A stretch of 64,000 bases of DNA. Source: Anaeromassilibacillus sp. An200 (GTDB taxonomy: Bacteria > Bacillota > Clostridia > Oscillospirales > Acutalibacteraceae). The notes below the pieces were generated by a model. That model was not told the origin of the DNA, made no database searches, and was given only the letters and a program-made list of their open reading frames with translations. Below, piece after piece: positions 8,329 to 17,198 of this stretch. The translations under genes and the position numbers were made by a program. The stretch lies in NCBI RefSeq assembly GCF_002160025.1, contig NZ_NFJU01000005.1, positions 62,001-126,000 on the forward strand, in the 5' to 3' direction. The first letter of the stretch is position 1. Each line of letters begins with the position of its first letter.

Positions 8329-9603
8329 ATGCGCAAATTTGTCGTCAGACAGCCAATCAAGGACCTCGACGGCGCTACCATCGGATATGAAATACTGTTT
8401 AACGTGGACAGCGGTCCCTACAGCGGAGATTACGCCGCTGCTGATACCATCTCTTCCTTCCTGCTGCAAAACAGCGACAAGGTTTTCTCCGATGGTATGA
8501 CATTCATCACCTTCACGCCCAACCTTCTGTTTAAAAACACTCCCAGAATGTTCAAGCAGGGAGAGGTTGTCATACAGATTGAGGACAGCTTCATCATCCA
8601 TCCCCTGGCTCAGAAGATGCTCGAAAAATACAAGGCGGACGGATATAAAATCTGCATGACGGATTTTCAGTTCACGCCCCGTTATTTTGCTCTTCTGGAA
8701 TTCATCGATTTTATCAAGATTGATGTCAAGCTGATTTCCAACATCACCTCCATCGACAACATTCTCAAGCTGAGCAAGGCTTTCCATAAAAAGTGCATTG
8801 TCACCGGCATTGACAGCAAAGAGCTTTACGACAAGGCCAAGACAGTTCCCTTTGATTATTTTGAGGGCTCCTATATTGCGGAGGCCATGACCACAAAGGC
8901 CGGCAAGACGGCATATCTGCAATCCAACTTCTTCCAGCTGGTAGTGGCTGTAACGAAGGATATGCCGGATATGGACGAGATCGAGGCCATCATCTCAAGA
9001 GACGCATCCCTTACATACGCGCTCCTGAAAATGGTCAACTCCGCTTATTTTGCCCTGCGCCACAGAACCTCCTCCATCAAGCAGGCTCTCGTCATCCTTG
9101 GTCTGAGCCAGCTCAAGCAGTGGGTTTACCTTCTGAGCTTTGAGCAGAATGAAACCAGCCGCGGCTCCGAAGAGGTGCTGAAGAAATCCTTCCTGCGCGC
9201 TAATTTCTGCTCTGAGCTGTATCCGCATATTGATGGGATGCCGATCACGCAGGCTGACGCTTATCTGCTCGGCATGTTCTCCACCCTGGATGTTCTGGTG
9301 GATGCTCCTATCGAGGAGGTTATGGCTGAGATTCCGGTGGCCGACGAGGTCCGTACCGCCATTGTCTCCCAGGAGGGCATCTGCGGCAAGCTGTATCAGC
9401 TGATGCTGAGCTACGAAAAGGCCGATTGGAAGTCGATCGTAGTCTATGCCAACGAGCTGGGCATGGAAACCGATATCCTCGCGCAGATTTATTTTGACTG
9501 CGTGGAAATGGTCAACGAGATCTGGGAGAACTTTGCGAACTCCGACCTTCAAACAAGAATGGAGGAGGAGGTTCCTCACCACAAGAATTCGCACATTCAA
9601 TAA
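8329..9603 (+). CDS. EAL-HDOD signalling protein (YuxH-like), EAL probably inactive
   Basis: 424 residues. Residues 1-190 are an EAL-type cyclic-di-GMP phosphodiesterase fold (RQPIKDLDGATIGYEILFN at the start), but the diagnostic E-A-L reads E-I-L and most acidic metal ligands are not visible, so catalysis is unlikely. Residues ~200-400 are an HDOD domain (LLKMVNSAYFALRHRTSSI, ILGLSQLKQWVYLL). The combination defines the YuxH class, thought to act as protein-protein signalling hubs. RBS GAGGAGG is ideal. It is a single-gene unit ending at a strong bidirectional terminator. Targets unknown. Confidence 0.88.
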   Translation: MRKFVVRQPIKDLDGATIGYEILFNVDSGPYSGDYAAADTISSFLLQNSDKVFSDGMTFITFTPNLLFKNTPRMFKQGEVVIQIEDSFIIHPLAQKMLEKYKADGYKICMTDFQFTPRYFALLEFIDFIKIDVKLISNITSIDNILKLSKAFHKKCIVTGIDSKELYDKAKTVPFDYFEGSYIAEAMTTKAGKTAYLQSNFFQLVVAVTKDMPDMDEIEAIISRDASLTYALLKMVNSAYFALRHRTSSIKQALVILGLSQLKQWVYLLSFEQNETSRGSEEVLKKSFLRANFCSELYPHIDGMPITQADAYLLGMFSTLDVLVDAPIEEVMAEIPVADEVRTAIVSQEGICGKLYQLMLSYEKADWKSIVVYANELGMETDILAQIYFDCVEMVNEIWENFANSDLQTRMEEEVPHHKNSHIQ

Positions 9604-9635
9604 TTTTTCCGGCCGGATCACACGGCTGGATCAGA

Positions 9636-9678
9636 AAAAAGGCTGCCGCACGCGGGAAAAGCGTGCGGCAGCCTTTTT
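9636..9678. terminator. Bidirectional terminator between EAL-HDOD gene and ilv operon
   Basis: A 13-bp GC-rich stem (GGCTGCCGCACGC with its complement), flanked by an A-run on the left and a T-run on the right. It serves the two convergent units. Confidence 0.9.
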
Positions 9679-9699
9679 CTGTTGTATCCGAATCTTGTT

Positions 9700-10911
9700 T
9701 TACATCACCTTGGTGCTGTGGATGATTTTATATCCCGCGGCGGAAATCGCGTCGCGGATTTCCTTGACATGCTGGTGGTTCCGCGTCTCCATCTGAATAC
9801 TCAGGAAGCATCCGACGATATCGGTATCGAGCCCGCCGTGGTCGTGGCGAACATGGATCACGTTGCCGCCGTGGTCCGCGATGATCGCGGCAATTTCGCG
9901 CAGCTGGCCGGGCTTGTCCGCCAGCTCAATCGTCATATCAGCCACGCGGCCCGCTTTGACCAGACCGCGCGTGATGACGCGGGAGAGGATCGTCACATCG
10001 ATGTTGCCGCCGGAGATCAGGCAGACCGCCTTTTTCCCCTTGATATCCACCTTGTTGAACATGGCAGCAGCCACGGAGACAGCGCCCGCGCCCTCTGCGA
10101 TCAGCTTCTGCTCCTCAATCAGCGTGAGCACGGCGGTAGCGATCTCATCGTCCGTCACTGTAACAACGTCATCAACGTATTTGCTTGTCAGGTCATACGT
10201 CAGCGTGCCGGGACATTTGACGGCAATGCCGTCGGCAAAGGTGGAAACGCGCTCGAGCGCGTCCGGTTTTCCCTCCGCGATTGCGTGCACCATGCCGGGA
10301 GCGCCCGCTGCCTGCACACCGTACACCTTGCATTTCGGATTGAGCGACTTCACCGCGAAGGCCACGCCCGCAATCAGGCCGCCGCCGCCCACCGGGACGA
10401 TGACGGCATCCAGATCGGGGAGCTGATCGAGCAATTCCAGTCCGATCGTTCCCTGCCCGGCGATCACGTCCGGATCGTCAAACGGATGGATAAAGGTGCA
10501 GCCGGTTTCCTGCTGCAATTCACAGGCATGGCGATATGCGTCGTCGTACACACCCTTGACCAGCTCCACACGCGCGCCGTAACTCTTGGTATTCTCCACC
10601 TTGGAGATCGGCGCGCCGTCCGGGATGCAGATGATCGCCGGGATCCCGCTGTGCTGGGCGGCCAGCGCGACGCCCTGCGCATGGTTGCCCGCTGAGCAGG
10701 CGATCACGCCCTTGGCCTTTTCCTCCTCGGAAAGCTGGGAAATCTTATAGTACGCGCCGCGCAGCTTGAACGAACCGGTATTCTGCAAATTTTCCGTTTT
10801 CAGGTAAACCTCGGCTTCGCGGTTGATCTTCGGCGCGCGGATCAGATCCGTGGTGCGGATCACATTTTTCAGCACATACGCCGCATGATAAACTTTGTCC
10901 AGTGTGAGCAT
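9700..10911 (-). CDS. ilvA: Threonine ammonia-lyase (threonine dehydratase) with ACT domain
   Basis: Converts L-threonine to 2-oxobutanoate, the first committed step toward isoleucine. 403 residues: a PLP fold-type II domain (Lys49 in NTGSFKLRGA, phosphate loop PVGGGGLIAG, SAGNHAQGVAL) and a single C-terminal ACT domain from about 325 (MTIELADKPGQLREI). This short form resembles the TdcB-ACT class rather than the two-ACT enterobacterial IlvA. The start at 10911 has GGAGG and lies 16 bases after the ilvN stop. Third gene of an operon under an Ile-type T-box, which supports a biosynthetic role. Confidence 0.93.
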   Translation of the reverse strand: MLTLDKVYHAAYVLKNVIRTTDLIRAPKINREAEVYLKTENLQNTGSFKLRGAYYKISQLSEEEKAKGVIACSAGNHAQGVALAAQHSGIPAIICIPDGAPISKVENTKSYGARVELVKGVYDDAYRHACELQQETGCTFIHPFDDPDVIAGQGTIGLELLDQLPDLDAVIVPVGGGGLIAGVAFAVKSLNPKCKVYGVQAAGAPGMVHAIAEGKPDALERVSTFADGIAVKCPGTLTYDLTSKYVDDVVTVTDDEIATAVLTLIEEQKLIAEGAGAVSVAAAMFNKVDIKGKKAVCLISGGNIDVTILSRVITRGLVKAGRVADMTIELADKPGQLREIAAIIADHGGNVIHVRHDHGGLDTDIVGCFLSIQMETRNHQHVKEIRDAISAAGYKIIHSTKVM

Positions 10912-10927
10912 TGTTGTCCCCTCCGCT

Positions 10928-11431
10928 TTATTTCGGCATCGCCATCGCGCCCGTGCGCAGGATGCGCAGAACATTGTATGGATTATACAGCTCAATGAAG
11001 GAATTGATGGTGCCTGCGTCCCCTGTCAGTTCCAGGATCATCGAATCAGGCTCCACATTGAGGATATTGGCATGGAAGATGTTCGCGATCTCAACCAGTT
11101 TCTCGCTGGTCTGAAGCGTGCGCTCCACCTTGAGCAGCAGATGCTCGCGTTCCACGATCTTTTCCCGCTCGAGGACGTCCACCTGCACGATATCAATCAG
11201 CTTGGAAAGCTGCTTATCCACCTGGCGGACAATGCGGTCGTCACCCGAAACGACGATCAGGATCCGTGAATATTCCGTATCCTCCGTCTGTGCGGCAACG
11301 ATGCTCAGGATGTTGTAGCAGCGGCGGCTGAACAGTCCCGCGATGCGCAGGAGCACACCCGCACGGTTGCGGGCCAGCACGGAGAGAATATATTCCTTCA
11401 CCGGGGAAGGATTGCTGTTCGTGTATTCCAT
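10928..11431 (-). CDS. ilvN: Acetolactate synthase small (regulatory) subunit
   Basis: 167 residues. An N-terminal ACT domain (YILSVLARNRAGVLLRIAGL, residues ~10-85) for valine feedback, then the C-terminal IlvN domain (ILELTGDAGTINSFIELYNP). It stabilises and regulates the IlvB catalytic subunit. The start at 11431 is chosen for its GGAGG at 7-8 bases; a longer frame extends into ilvB but lacks homology. It lies 28 bases downstream of ilvB. Confidence 0.95.
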   Translation of the reverse strand: MEYTNSNPSPVKEYILSVLARNRAGVLLRIAGLFSRRCYNILSIVAAQTEDTEYSRILIVVSGDDRIVRQVDKQLSKLIDIVQVDVLEREKIVEREHLLLKVERTLQTSEKLVEIANIFHANILNVEPDSMILELTGDAGTINSFIELYNPYNVLRILRTGAMAMPK

Positions 11432-11459
11432 GAAGTAAGCCTCCTTTTCCGTCACGCGC

Positions 11460-13136
11460 TCAGTTGTCCATCTCGAGAATCGGGCTCTCCACGGAAGCGC
11501 CCGCCGGGACCATGGGCAGCACATTGATATCCGGGTCAATCCGGCAGTCGATCAGCACCGGTCCGTTCTGGGAAAGTGCCTCACGCAGAACCGGCTCCAC
11601 CTGATCCGCCGTCTCGATCGTATACGCCTTCAGGCCGAATGCCTCCGCCAGCGCAGGGAAGTTTGTGGTGGGATCCACATCCGTCTGGGAGAAACGATTT
11701 TCATAGAACAGCTTCTGCCACTGGCGCACCATGCCAAGTACCTCGTTATTGAGGATCAGCTCCACAATCGGAACATGATAAGCGGCCGCCGTAGCCAACT
11801 CTGCGCAGTTCATGTGGAAGCTGCCGTCGCCCGCGATATTGACCACCGTTTTCTGCGGGTTCGCGATCTTCGCGCCGATCGCTGCGCCCAGGCCAAAGCC
11901 CATCGTGCCGAGGCCGCCGGAGGAAATAAACGTGCGCGGCTTGCGATAGGTGTAAAACTGCGCCGCCCACATCTGGTTCTGGCCGACCTCCGTACAGATC
12001 AGCGCATCGTCATCCGTAAGGCGGTCCAGCGTCTCGATCACCTGCTGGGGCGTCACGCCGTTCGGGGTTTTCGGCTCCTGGCGCAGCGGGAATTCCTTTT
12101 TCCACGCGTCCACCTGCTCCATCCACTGGGGATGGCTCTGCTGCGGGAGGAGTCTGTTAAAGCGCTCCAAAACCTCCTTGGCGTCGCCCTTCACCTTGAG
12201 CTGCACTTCAATGTTCTTGTTGAACTCCGCCGTGTCAATCTCGATCTGGATGATCGGGCAGTGGCGGGCAAACAAGCCCGCGTTGCACAGCACGCGGTCG
12301 GAAAAGCGCGTGCCGACGGCCACAAACAGATCACAGTTTTTAATGGCAAGCGCCGCCGTATTCGTGCCGTGCATGCCGAGCATGCCCATATAGCGCGGAT
12401 CGGCCTGATCAAAGCCGCCCTGGCACATCAGCGAGCAGGCCACGGGGGCGTCGAGCCGTTTGGCAAAGACCCGCAGCTCCTCCTCCGCTTCGGAGGAAAT
12501 CACACCACCGCCGCAGTAGAGGAAGGGACGCTCCGCGCGGGCAATCATTTCCAGCGCCTGACGGAAACGGTCCTCGATCGGAAAATCATGCGGCAGGGGC
12601 GGCAGGGGCATTTTCCTCTCATATTCACAGGTCTGCGCCGTGATATCCTTCGGAATATCCACCAGGACCGGCCCCTTGCGTCCGCTGCCCGCAATCTGGA
12701 AGGCCTCGCGCAGCGTGTCGGCCAGATCGTTGATGTCCTTGACGATATAGTTGTGCTTGGTGATCGGCATGGTGATGCCTGTGATGTCGACCTCCTGGAA
12801 GCTGTCGAGCCCCAGCAGGTTCAGGTTCACGTTGCCGGTGATGGCCACCAGCGGCACGCTGTCCATGTAAGCGGTGGCAATACCGGTGACCAGGTTTGTC
12901 GCGCCGGGGCCGGAGGTGGCGATGCAGACACCCGTTTTCCCGGTGGAACGGGCATAACCGTCGGCGGCGTGGGACGCGCCCTGCTCATGCGCCGTGCGGA
13001 CATGATTGATTCTGTCGCGGTATTCGTACAATGCGTCGTAAATGTTCAGCACCGCTCCTCCCGGATAGCCGAACACCGTGTCCACTCCCTGCTCCAGCAG
13101 ACACTCCATCACAATCTGTGCTCCTGTCAGTAACAT
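11460..13136 (-). CDS. ilvB: Acetolactate synthase large (catalytic) subunit
   Basis: 558 residues, full length. A ThDP-dependent enzyme making 2-acetolactate or 2-aceto-2-hydroxybutanoate in branched-chain amino acid synthesis. Visible are the N-terminal PYR domain with the catalytic Glu region (VRTAHEQGASHAADGYARS), the central FAD/rossmann-type domain, and the C-terminal ThDP/Mg motif GDGSFHMNCAELAT...LNN. First gene after a T-box leader; the ATG has GGGAGGG upstream. Confidence 0.96.
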   Translation of the reverse strand: MLLTGAQIVMECLLEQGVDTVFGYPGGAVLNIYDALYEYRDRINHVRTAHEQGASHAADGYARSTGKTGVCIATSGPGATNLVTGIATAYMDSVPLVAITGNVNLNLLGLDSFQEVDITGITMPITKHNYIVKDINDLADTLREAFQIAGSGRKGPVLVDIPKDITAQTCEYERKMPLPPLPHDFPIEDRFRQALEMIARAERPFLYCGGGVISSEAEEELRVFAKRLDAPVACSLMCQGGFDQADPRYMGMLGMHGTNTAALAIKNCDLFVAVGTRFSDRVLCNAGLFARHCPIIQIEIDTAEFNKNIEVQLKVKGDAKEVLERFNRLLPQQSHPQWMEQVDAWKKEFPLRQEPKTPNGVTPQQVIETLDRLTDDDALICTEVGQNQMWAAQFYTYRKPRTFISSGGLGTMGFGLGAAIGAKIANPQKTVVNIAGDGSFHMNCAELATAAAYHVPIVELILNNEVLGMVRQWQKLFYENRFSQTDVDPTTNFPALAEAFGLKAYTIETADQVEPVLREALSQNGPVLIDCRIDPDINVLPMVPAGASVESPILEMDN

Positions 13137-13153
13137 GAAATACCCTCCCTTTC

Positions 13154-13193
13154 AAAAAAACAAGCCCGCCCCTATCCTTCGATAGAGACGGGC
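13154..13193 (-). terminator. T-box attenuator terminator
   Basis: The stem formed by the arms of 13164-13193 (GCCCGTCTCTATC against GATAGGGGCGGGC) is followed by seven T on the minus strand. It competes with the antiterminator that contains the T-box sequence. Confidence 0.9.
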
Positions 13194-13445
13194 ATTTTCT
13201 TACCATGCTCGCGGTACCACTCTAACTTCCCCCGATGGGGGCGCTCTGTGCGCATCTGTCAATGCGCTCCCCGGTAACGGAGGGGATCTCCGTGCGCGCT
13301 TACTGAGCCTTTCGGGCGGTTCGGCCGCATGCTCCGGGGTGATTTCAGCACAGGTCCCTCACCGCCTCGCAGCACCCGGCGGCTCTCTGAAAAGGGATTT
13401 TCCGGCTTCCTTCCCCATCCCAGCATCTGATTTTGGAATGTTAAG
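13154..13445 (-). promoter_or_regulatory. T-box leader (isoleucine specifier) of the ilvBNA operon
   Basis: On the minus strand the leader contains the T-box sequence AGAGTGGTACCGCG (13210-13223). The Stem I specifier loop, read by analogy with known T-boxes, shows GAA-AUC-ACC, so the specifier is AUC (13341-13343), isoleucine. The variable base of UGGN is U, able to pair with an A discriminator as in tRNA-Ile. Uncharged tRNA-Ile would stabilise the antiterminator and allow ilvBNA transcription. The specifier assignment is made by eye and not by folding. Confidence 0.92.
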
Positions 13446-13449
13446 CTTT

Positions 13450-13478
13450 ACTATACTACAGAATCAAAATCTTGTCAA
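13450..13478 (-). promoter_or_regulatory. SigA promoter of the ilv T-box transcript
   Basis: Consensus TTGACA (13473-13478), 17-base spacer, TATAGT (13450-13455), placed just before Stem I of the T-box. Confidence 0.9.
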
Positions 13479-13501
13479 GTCCTTGCGTCCTTCTCATGGC
13501 C

Positions 13502-13945
13502 TTATACCAGATTCTGTATGAGATACAACCGCTGATCCGGCGTGTGCCACAACAAAATCATTTCGCAATAATCCTTTGTGATACAGCAATACCGGCAATC
13601 TCCGTCGGGAATCTCCCACTCTGCCGGGACGTCCAGCCGCTCCAGGCACTCTGCGGCCGCTTGTGTCTCGCTGTCCGCATACCGTGTGGGAAGCTGCTCC
13701 TCCCGCCAGTCTACCAGATCCTCCAAAGCGGAATCGTCCTCGTATTCCAGAACATCATACCGGACACCGTCGCCGTGAAAGCTTGCTCCGGTATCTGTCT
13801 CATACAGGATGGTGTAGCCGGACGGAATGGTGAGATCCCAATTAGCCTTCAGGGTTTCCGCAAAGCTGATCCGGCGCATGCATCCACTGAAAAGGAAAAG
13901 CAGAACGACAGCGCAGAGCAGCATCACATTTCGCTGTTTTTTCAT
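13502..13945 (-). CDS. Putative lipoprotein of unknown function
   Basis: 147 residues with a lipoprotein signal peptide (hydrophobic LLCAVVLLFLFSGC, lipidation Cys about 22). The mature part is short, acidic and Cys/Trp-containing (WDLTIPSGYTILYETDTG, CRYCCITKDYCEMILLWHT). I do not recognise a family. The start at 13945 is chosen because it begins the signal peptide and has GGAG upstream; the frame continues farther upstream without support. Divergent from another small lipoprotein gene. Confidence 0.7.
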   Translation of the reverse strand: MKKQRNVMLLCAVVLLFLFSGCMRRISFAETLKANWDLTIPSGYTILYETDTGASFHGDGVRYDVLEYEDDSALEDLVDWREEQLPTRYADSETQAAAECLERLDVPAEWEIPDGDCRYCCITKDYCEMILLWHTPDQRLYLIQNLV

Positions 13946-14161
13946 GGAAAACACTCCTCTCTGTTGCAGCGTAAGAGTATCGAAAGCGCGGCGTTTTGCC
14001 GTACTTCCACCGATGCCTTCATTGTAGCAGCGCCGCCCTTTTGCTGCAAGAACAGTCCTGTCACATTCCCGCCGGCAAACGAACAGTTTTGTAACGTTCC
14101 GCGCGGCAAACCGGTATTTGTGATAGAAGGAAAGAAGCGCGTCGGCAAGGGAGGAAAAAGC

Positions 14162-14536
14162 ATGAAAAAAATAATGTTGTCCGCGCTGCTGGGCATACTT
14201 CTTCTGGCGGGCTGCACCCAACAGGAGGAGCGTGTCTCGATGCAGGGGCTTTGCTTTGTGGAGGAAAACGGAACCGTCCTGCTGATCGAGGAGGAACATC
14301 ACGAACCGATTGTGCTGAGCAACCAAAGCGGGCAGGAGGAGCTCTTTGCAGGGCTTTCGTGCGGCGATCGGATTGAGGTGCTTACCGACGGCATGATCCG
14401 GGAAACGTACCCCGCACAGATGGACGCTTACGGCTGCACGCTGCTGGAGGAGGGAACTCTGGAAGATCTGCCGCGGGAAACGCTGGACACGCTGGCCTCC
14501 ATGGACTGGCTGCCGCGCGGCGATACAAATTTTTAA
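14162..14536 (+). CDS. Small putative lipoprotein
   Basis: 124 residues with an N-terminal lipobox (ILLLAGC, Cys18) and a compact acidic domain (VLLIEEEHHEPIVLS, CGDRIEVLTDGMIRETYP) whose pattern resembles small OB/DUF3221-type secreted domains, but I would not assign it. GGGAGG precedes the ATG. Function unknown. Confidence 0.72.
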   Translation: MKKIMLSALLGILLLAGCTQQEERVSMQGLCFVEENGTVLLIEEEHHEPIVLSNQSGQEELFAGLSCGDRIEVLTDGMIRETYPAQMDAYGCTLLEEGTLEDLPRETLDTLASMDWLPRGDTNF

Positions 14537-14631
14537 TTCTTTTTGTACGCGAAACGCATATTCCAAAGCAAACCGTCCACAATAACCAACGTCCTCGTTT
14601 TCCAAAGCAAATAAAGAGAGGATGAACTGGT

Positions 14632-14847
14632 ATGATCATCGACAAAATTGCGCTTCTGCTTTTGATTATCGGCGGTATCAACTGGGGCGCCATCGGCATT
14701 TTCCAGCTTGATCTCGTGGCATGGATCTTCGGCGGCCAGGCCGCCATCCTCAGCCGCGTCATCTATACGCTGGTTGCGATCTCCGCCCTGTGGTGCATTT
14801 CGCTTCTGTTCCGCGACACCAGCGAAACAGCGCACACCGTCATGTAG
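14632..14847 (+). CDS. DUF378 family small membrane protein (YuzA-like)
   Basis: 71 residues with two transmembrane helices. Family signature LLLIIGGINWGAIGIF in helix one and a second hydrophobic helix (VIYTLVAISALWCISLLF). Widespread in Firmicutes, function not established. Followed by a bidirectional terminator. Confidence 0.88.
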   Translation: MIIDKIALLLLIIGGINWGAIGIFQLDLVAWIFGGQAAILSRVIYTLVAISALWCISLLFRDTSETAHTVM

Positions 14848-14860
14848 AAACGCAGACAGG

Positions 14861-14902
14861 AAACGGGCCGCGCTCCCTTTTCGGGGAACGCGGCCCGTTT
14901 TT
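14861..14902. terminator. Bidirectional terminator
   Basis: The arms AAACGGGCCGCG (14861-14872) and its complement (14889-14900) form a strong stem, ending in a T-run on the plus strand and an A-run on the left that works for the minus strand. It separates the DUF378 gene from the convergent GH43-like gene. Confidence 0.85.
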
Positions 14903-14904
14903 CC

Positions 14905-15861
14905 TCAGCAGGGGCTTCCCTGCTCCTCTGCCGCAAAATCAAACGAGCGGATCCGCTCATACTCCTCATCCGTGATCTTCAAAATCGTGCCGTGCTTAAA
15001 GCCGTACGGGAAGGAAAACTCTGCGTCCGCGCGGCGGAAATTGGCCTCGCGCAGGCTGTCCGCCACAAACGGGACATAGCCCTGTCCCGCACCGCGCACA
15101 CCATAATAGTCAAGGAACAGACACCAGCGCCCATCCTCCGTGCGCACTGCCGTCGGCGCTTCGTAGAGGCCGTTCTGTACCTCCCTCATCGCCTCGTCAA
15201 ATGCTTCCACGCGCGTGAAGGGACCGGTCGGCGCATCGGCTCGCAGAAGGATCACACCGGAAGGCTTTTCCCCGCTCTTGACGAAAAGATAGTAGACGCC
15301 GTCCTCCTCATACATAGCGGAATCAATGATATCGGCGTCCGGCTTTTCATAAAGCTGCTCCGCCTCGCTGAAATTGGCAAAATCGCGCGTCCGGCGGCAG
15401 AAAATACGTTTCTTGGCGTAATCGTCGTCAACAACGGGGGACGACCAATGCAGCAGGAAAGAGCCGTCCTTCTCCGCCAGAATATCCGGCGCCCAGCAGC
15501 AGCCAAGCCGTTCCGTCCCCACGGGAATCAGCCGCTGCTCTGTCCAGTGCACCAGATCCTCCGACTCCCACAGGGACAAAAAATGGCTTCCCTTGCGGCC
15601 AATCTCATCCCAGGAGCCGTGATATTGGCTTCTCATGCCATAGCACAGGGAAAGATCCGTCGAGAGAATATAGAACTTTTTGCCATCGGCGGATCGCGTT
15701 ACCGTATGATCGCGCACCCCCTTATCCCCGTAATACGCCCAGAGCACCGGACGGCCTCCATTCACCTGCTCCCAGTGAAAGGCGTCGCGGCTCAGTCCAA
15801 AATACACCTGCTCCCCGTCCGGAGTGGCTTTTTCTCTGAAATGAACAAACAAATACGGCAT
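14905..15861 (-). CDS. GH43-like five-bladed propeller glycosidase
   Basis: 318 residues, no signal peptide, so cytoplasmic. Repeated blade motifs such as YFGLSRDAFHWEQVN, HFLSLWESEDLVHWTEQ, CCWAPDILAEKDGSFLLHW and IDSAMYEEDGVYYLFVK match the beta-propeller pattern of GH43/GH130-type enzymes acting on arabinose-, xylose- or mannose-containing glycans. The W-A-P-D-I motif is typical of GH43. The activity cannot be read from sequence. The start at 15861 was chosen at MPYLFVHF, with GGGGAG about 10 bases upstream. Confidence 0.75.
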   Translation of the reverse strand: MPYLFVHFREKATPDGEQVYFGLSRDAFHWEQVNGGRPVLWAYYGDKGVRDHTVTRSADGKKFYILSTDLSLCYGMRSQYHGSWDEIGRKGSHFLSLWESEDLVHWTEQRLIPVGTERLGCCWAPDILAEKDGSFLLHWSSPVVDDDYAKKRIFCRRTRDFANFSEAEQLYEKPDADIIDSAMYEEDGVYYLFVKSGEKPSGVILLRADAPTGPFTRVEAFDEAMREVQNGLYEAPTAVRTEDGRWCLFLDYYGVRGAGQGYVPFVADSLREANFRRADAEFSFPYGFKHGTILKITDEEYERIRSFDFAAEEQGSPC

Positions 15862-16057
15862 CGGTATGAATGCTCCCCTTTCCATTACCCGCCCCATTGG
15901 CGGGCTGTTTTTTTCAGTATACCGTCGCCGTAAAAAAAGCACAATGATTTATTCTCCGAAAGGATTGACTTATCCCCTGATCCCCCTGGGCTTCCTTGCA
16001 ATCCCTTTTCCCCTATGCTACAATCGTTGCATGAGGAAGGACAGAGGAGGACGCGGC

Positions 16058-16564
16058 ATGAAGGCAAAAGGAATCTGGCTGACGGTGATGGGGGCGGTGT
16101 TTGCGGCAGCGCTCCTGCTTCTCAGCATGTACACACTGGGGGCGGAGGTGTTTCCGCTCGATACGTTTTTAACCACCCTCCAGCGGGCGGGATATGAGGT
16201 GCGCACCGATATGGCGTCCTCTGAATTTCTGCGCGGACGCGCCACACAAATCACCCTTTCCGGCGATCCGGAGCAGACGATCCTGCTCTACCAGTATCCC
16301 AGCCCGGACAAGGCCGAGCAGGACGCCTCCTGCATCGACCCTTCCGGCCGTCTGTTCACCTACCCGGGGGAAAACGGCACGAGCCGTTCCGTCACCGTAG
16401 AGTGGGTGGCTCCGCCGCATTTTTATCTGCGGCACAACGCAATCATCCAATATGTGGGAAGCGACGAAAAGCTTCTGCCGCTGCTGGAAAGCCTGTGCGG
16501 TCCTCCCATTGCGGGAGACGGAAGCGGTAAAACGTCCCGTTCCCGCGAGCTGACTTTGGAATAA
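16058..16564 (+). CDS. Membrane-anchored protein of unknown function
   Basis: 168 residues. One N-terminal transmembrane helix (WLTVMGAVFAAALLLLSMYTLG) anchors an extracytoplasmic domain with a mixed pattern (AGYEVRTDMASSEFLRG, ITLSGDPEQTILLYQYPS). I do not recognise it. The start at 16058 has GAGGAGG; an in-frame ATG nine codons upstream is possible. It lies 13 bases before the HD-domain gene and is probably co-transcribed. Confidence 0.7.
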   Translation: MKAKGIWLTVMGAVFAAALLLLSMYTLGAEVFPLDTFLTTLQRAGYEVRTDMASSEFLRGRATQITLSGDPEQTILLYQYPSPDKAEQDASCIDPSGRLFTYPGENGTSRSVTVEWVAPPHFYLRHNAIIQYVGSDEKLLPLLESLCGPPIAGDGSGKTSRSRELTLE

Positions 16565-16577
16565 AGGGGGAAACCGT

Positions 16578-17198
16578 ATGAAGCAGGAAACCAACCGTCT
16601 CAAGGGGCTTCCCTCCCTCGCGCAGGCCGAGGAGCTGCTGCAGGAGGCCGTGAACTCCAACCCCGGTCCATGGGAGGACCACAGCCGCACGGCAGCCTTT
16701 TGTGCCGAAACCATCGGCGCGCGGTGCGGCATGGATCCCCAGGCCTGCCGTGTGCTCGGCCTGCTGCACGACATTGGGCGCGGCGGCGGTGTTTACGATT
16801 TTCTTCATGTATGGAACGGGTGGTCACGGATGAACGCGCTCGGATTCCCGGCGGCGGCACGCATCTGCCTGACACACTCGTTCCCCATCCAGGAGCTGGA
16901 CTGCTATGCGGGAAACACGGAAGACTGCACACCGGAACAGCGGGAGATTTTAATGCGGGAGCTGAAAAGCATTTCCTACAATGCCTACGACCGCCTGATC
17001 CAGCTGTGTGACGCACTTTCCCTCCCGGACGGGCCCACCATCCTTGAAAAGCGGTTGGTGGACGTTTCCCTGCGGCACGGTTTCAGCCGCCTGACACTGG
17101 ACAGATGGCGCGCCTTTCAAAAGCTGAAGCAGGAATTTGAGCAGGCATGCGGCCAGCCGCTTTATCCCCTGCTGGGCGTCTCCCCCGACCGGCTGTAG
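16578..17198 (+). CDS. HD-domain phosphohydrolase-like protein
   Basis: 206 residues with the HD metal-binding pattern: His35 in WEDHSRTAAF, His64-Asp65 in GLLHDIGRG, and a later Asp in QLCDALSLPDG. Members hydrolyse phosphate esters such as nucleotides; the substrate is unknown. The 3' end overlaps the 3' end of the convergent AraC gene by 37 bases. Confidence 0.85.
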   Translation: MKQETNRLKGLPSLAQAEELLQEAVNSNPGPWEDHSRTAAFCAETIGARCGMDPQACRVLGLLHDIGRGGGVYDFLHVWNGWSRMNALGFPAAARICLTHSFPIQELDCYAGNTEDCTPEQREILMRELKSISYNAYDRLIQLCDALSLPDGPTILEKRLVDVSLRHGFSRLTLDRWRAFQKLKQEFEQACGQPLYPLLGVSPDRL

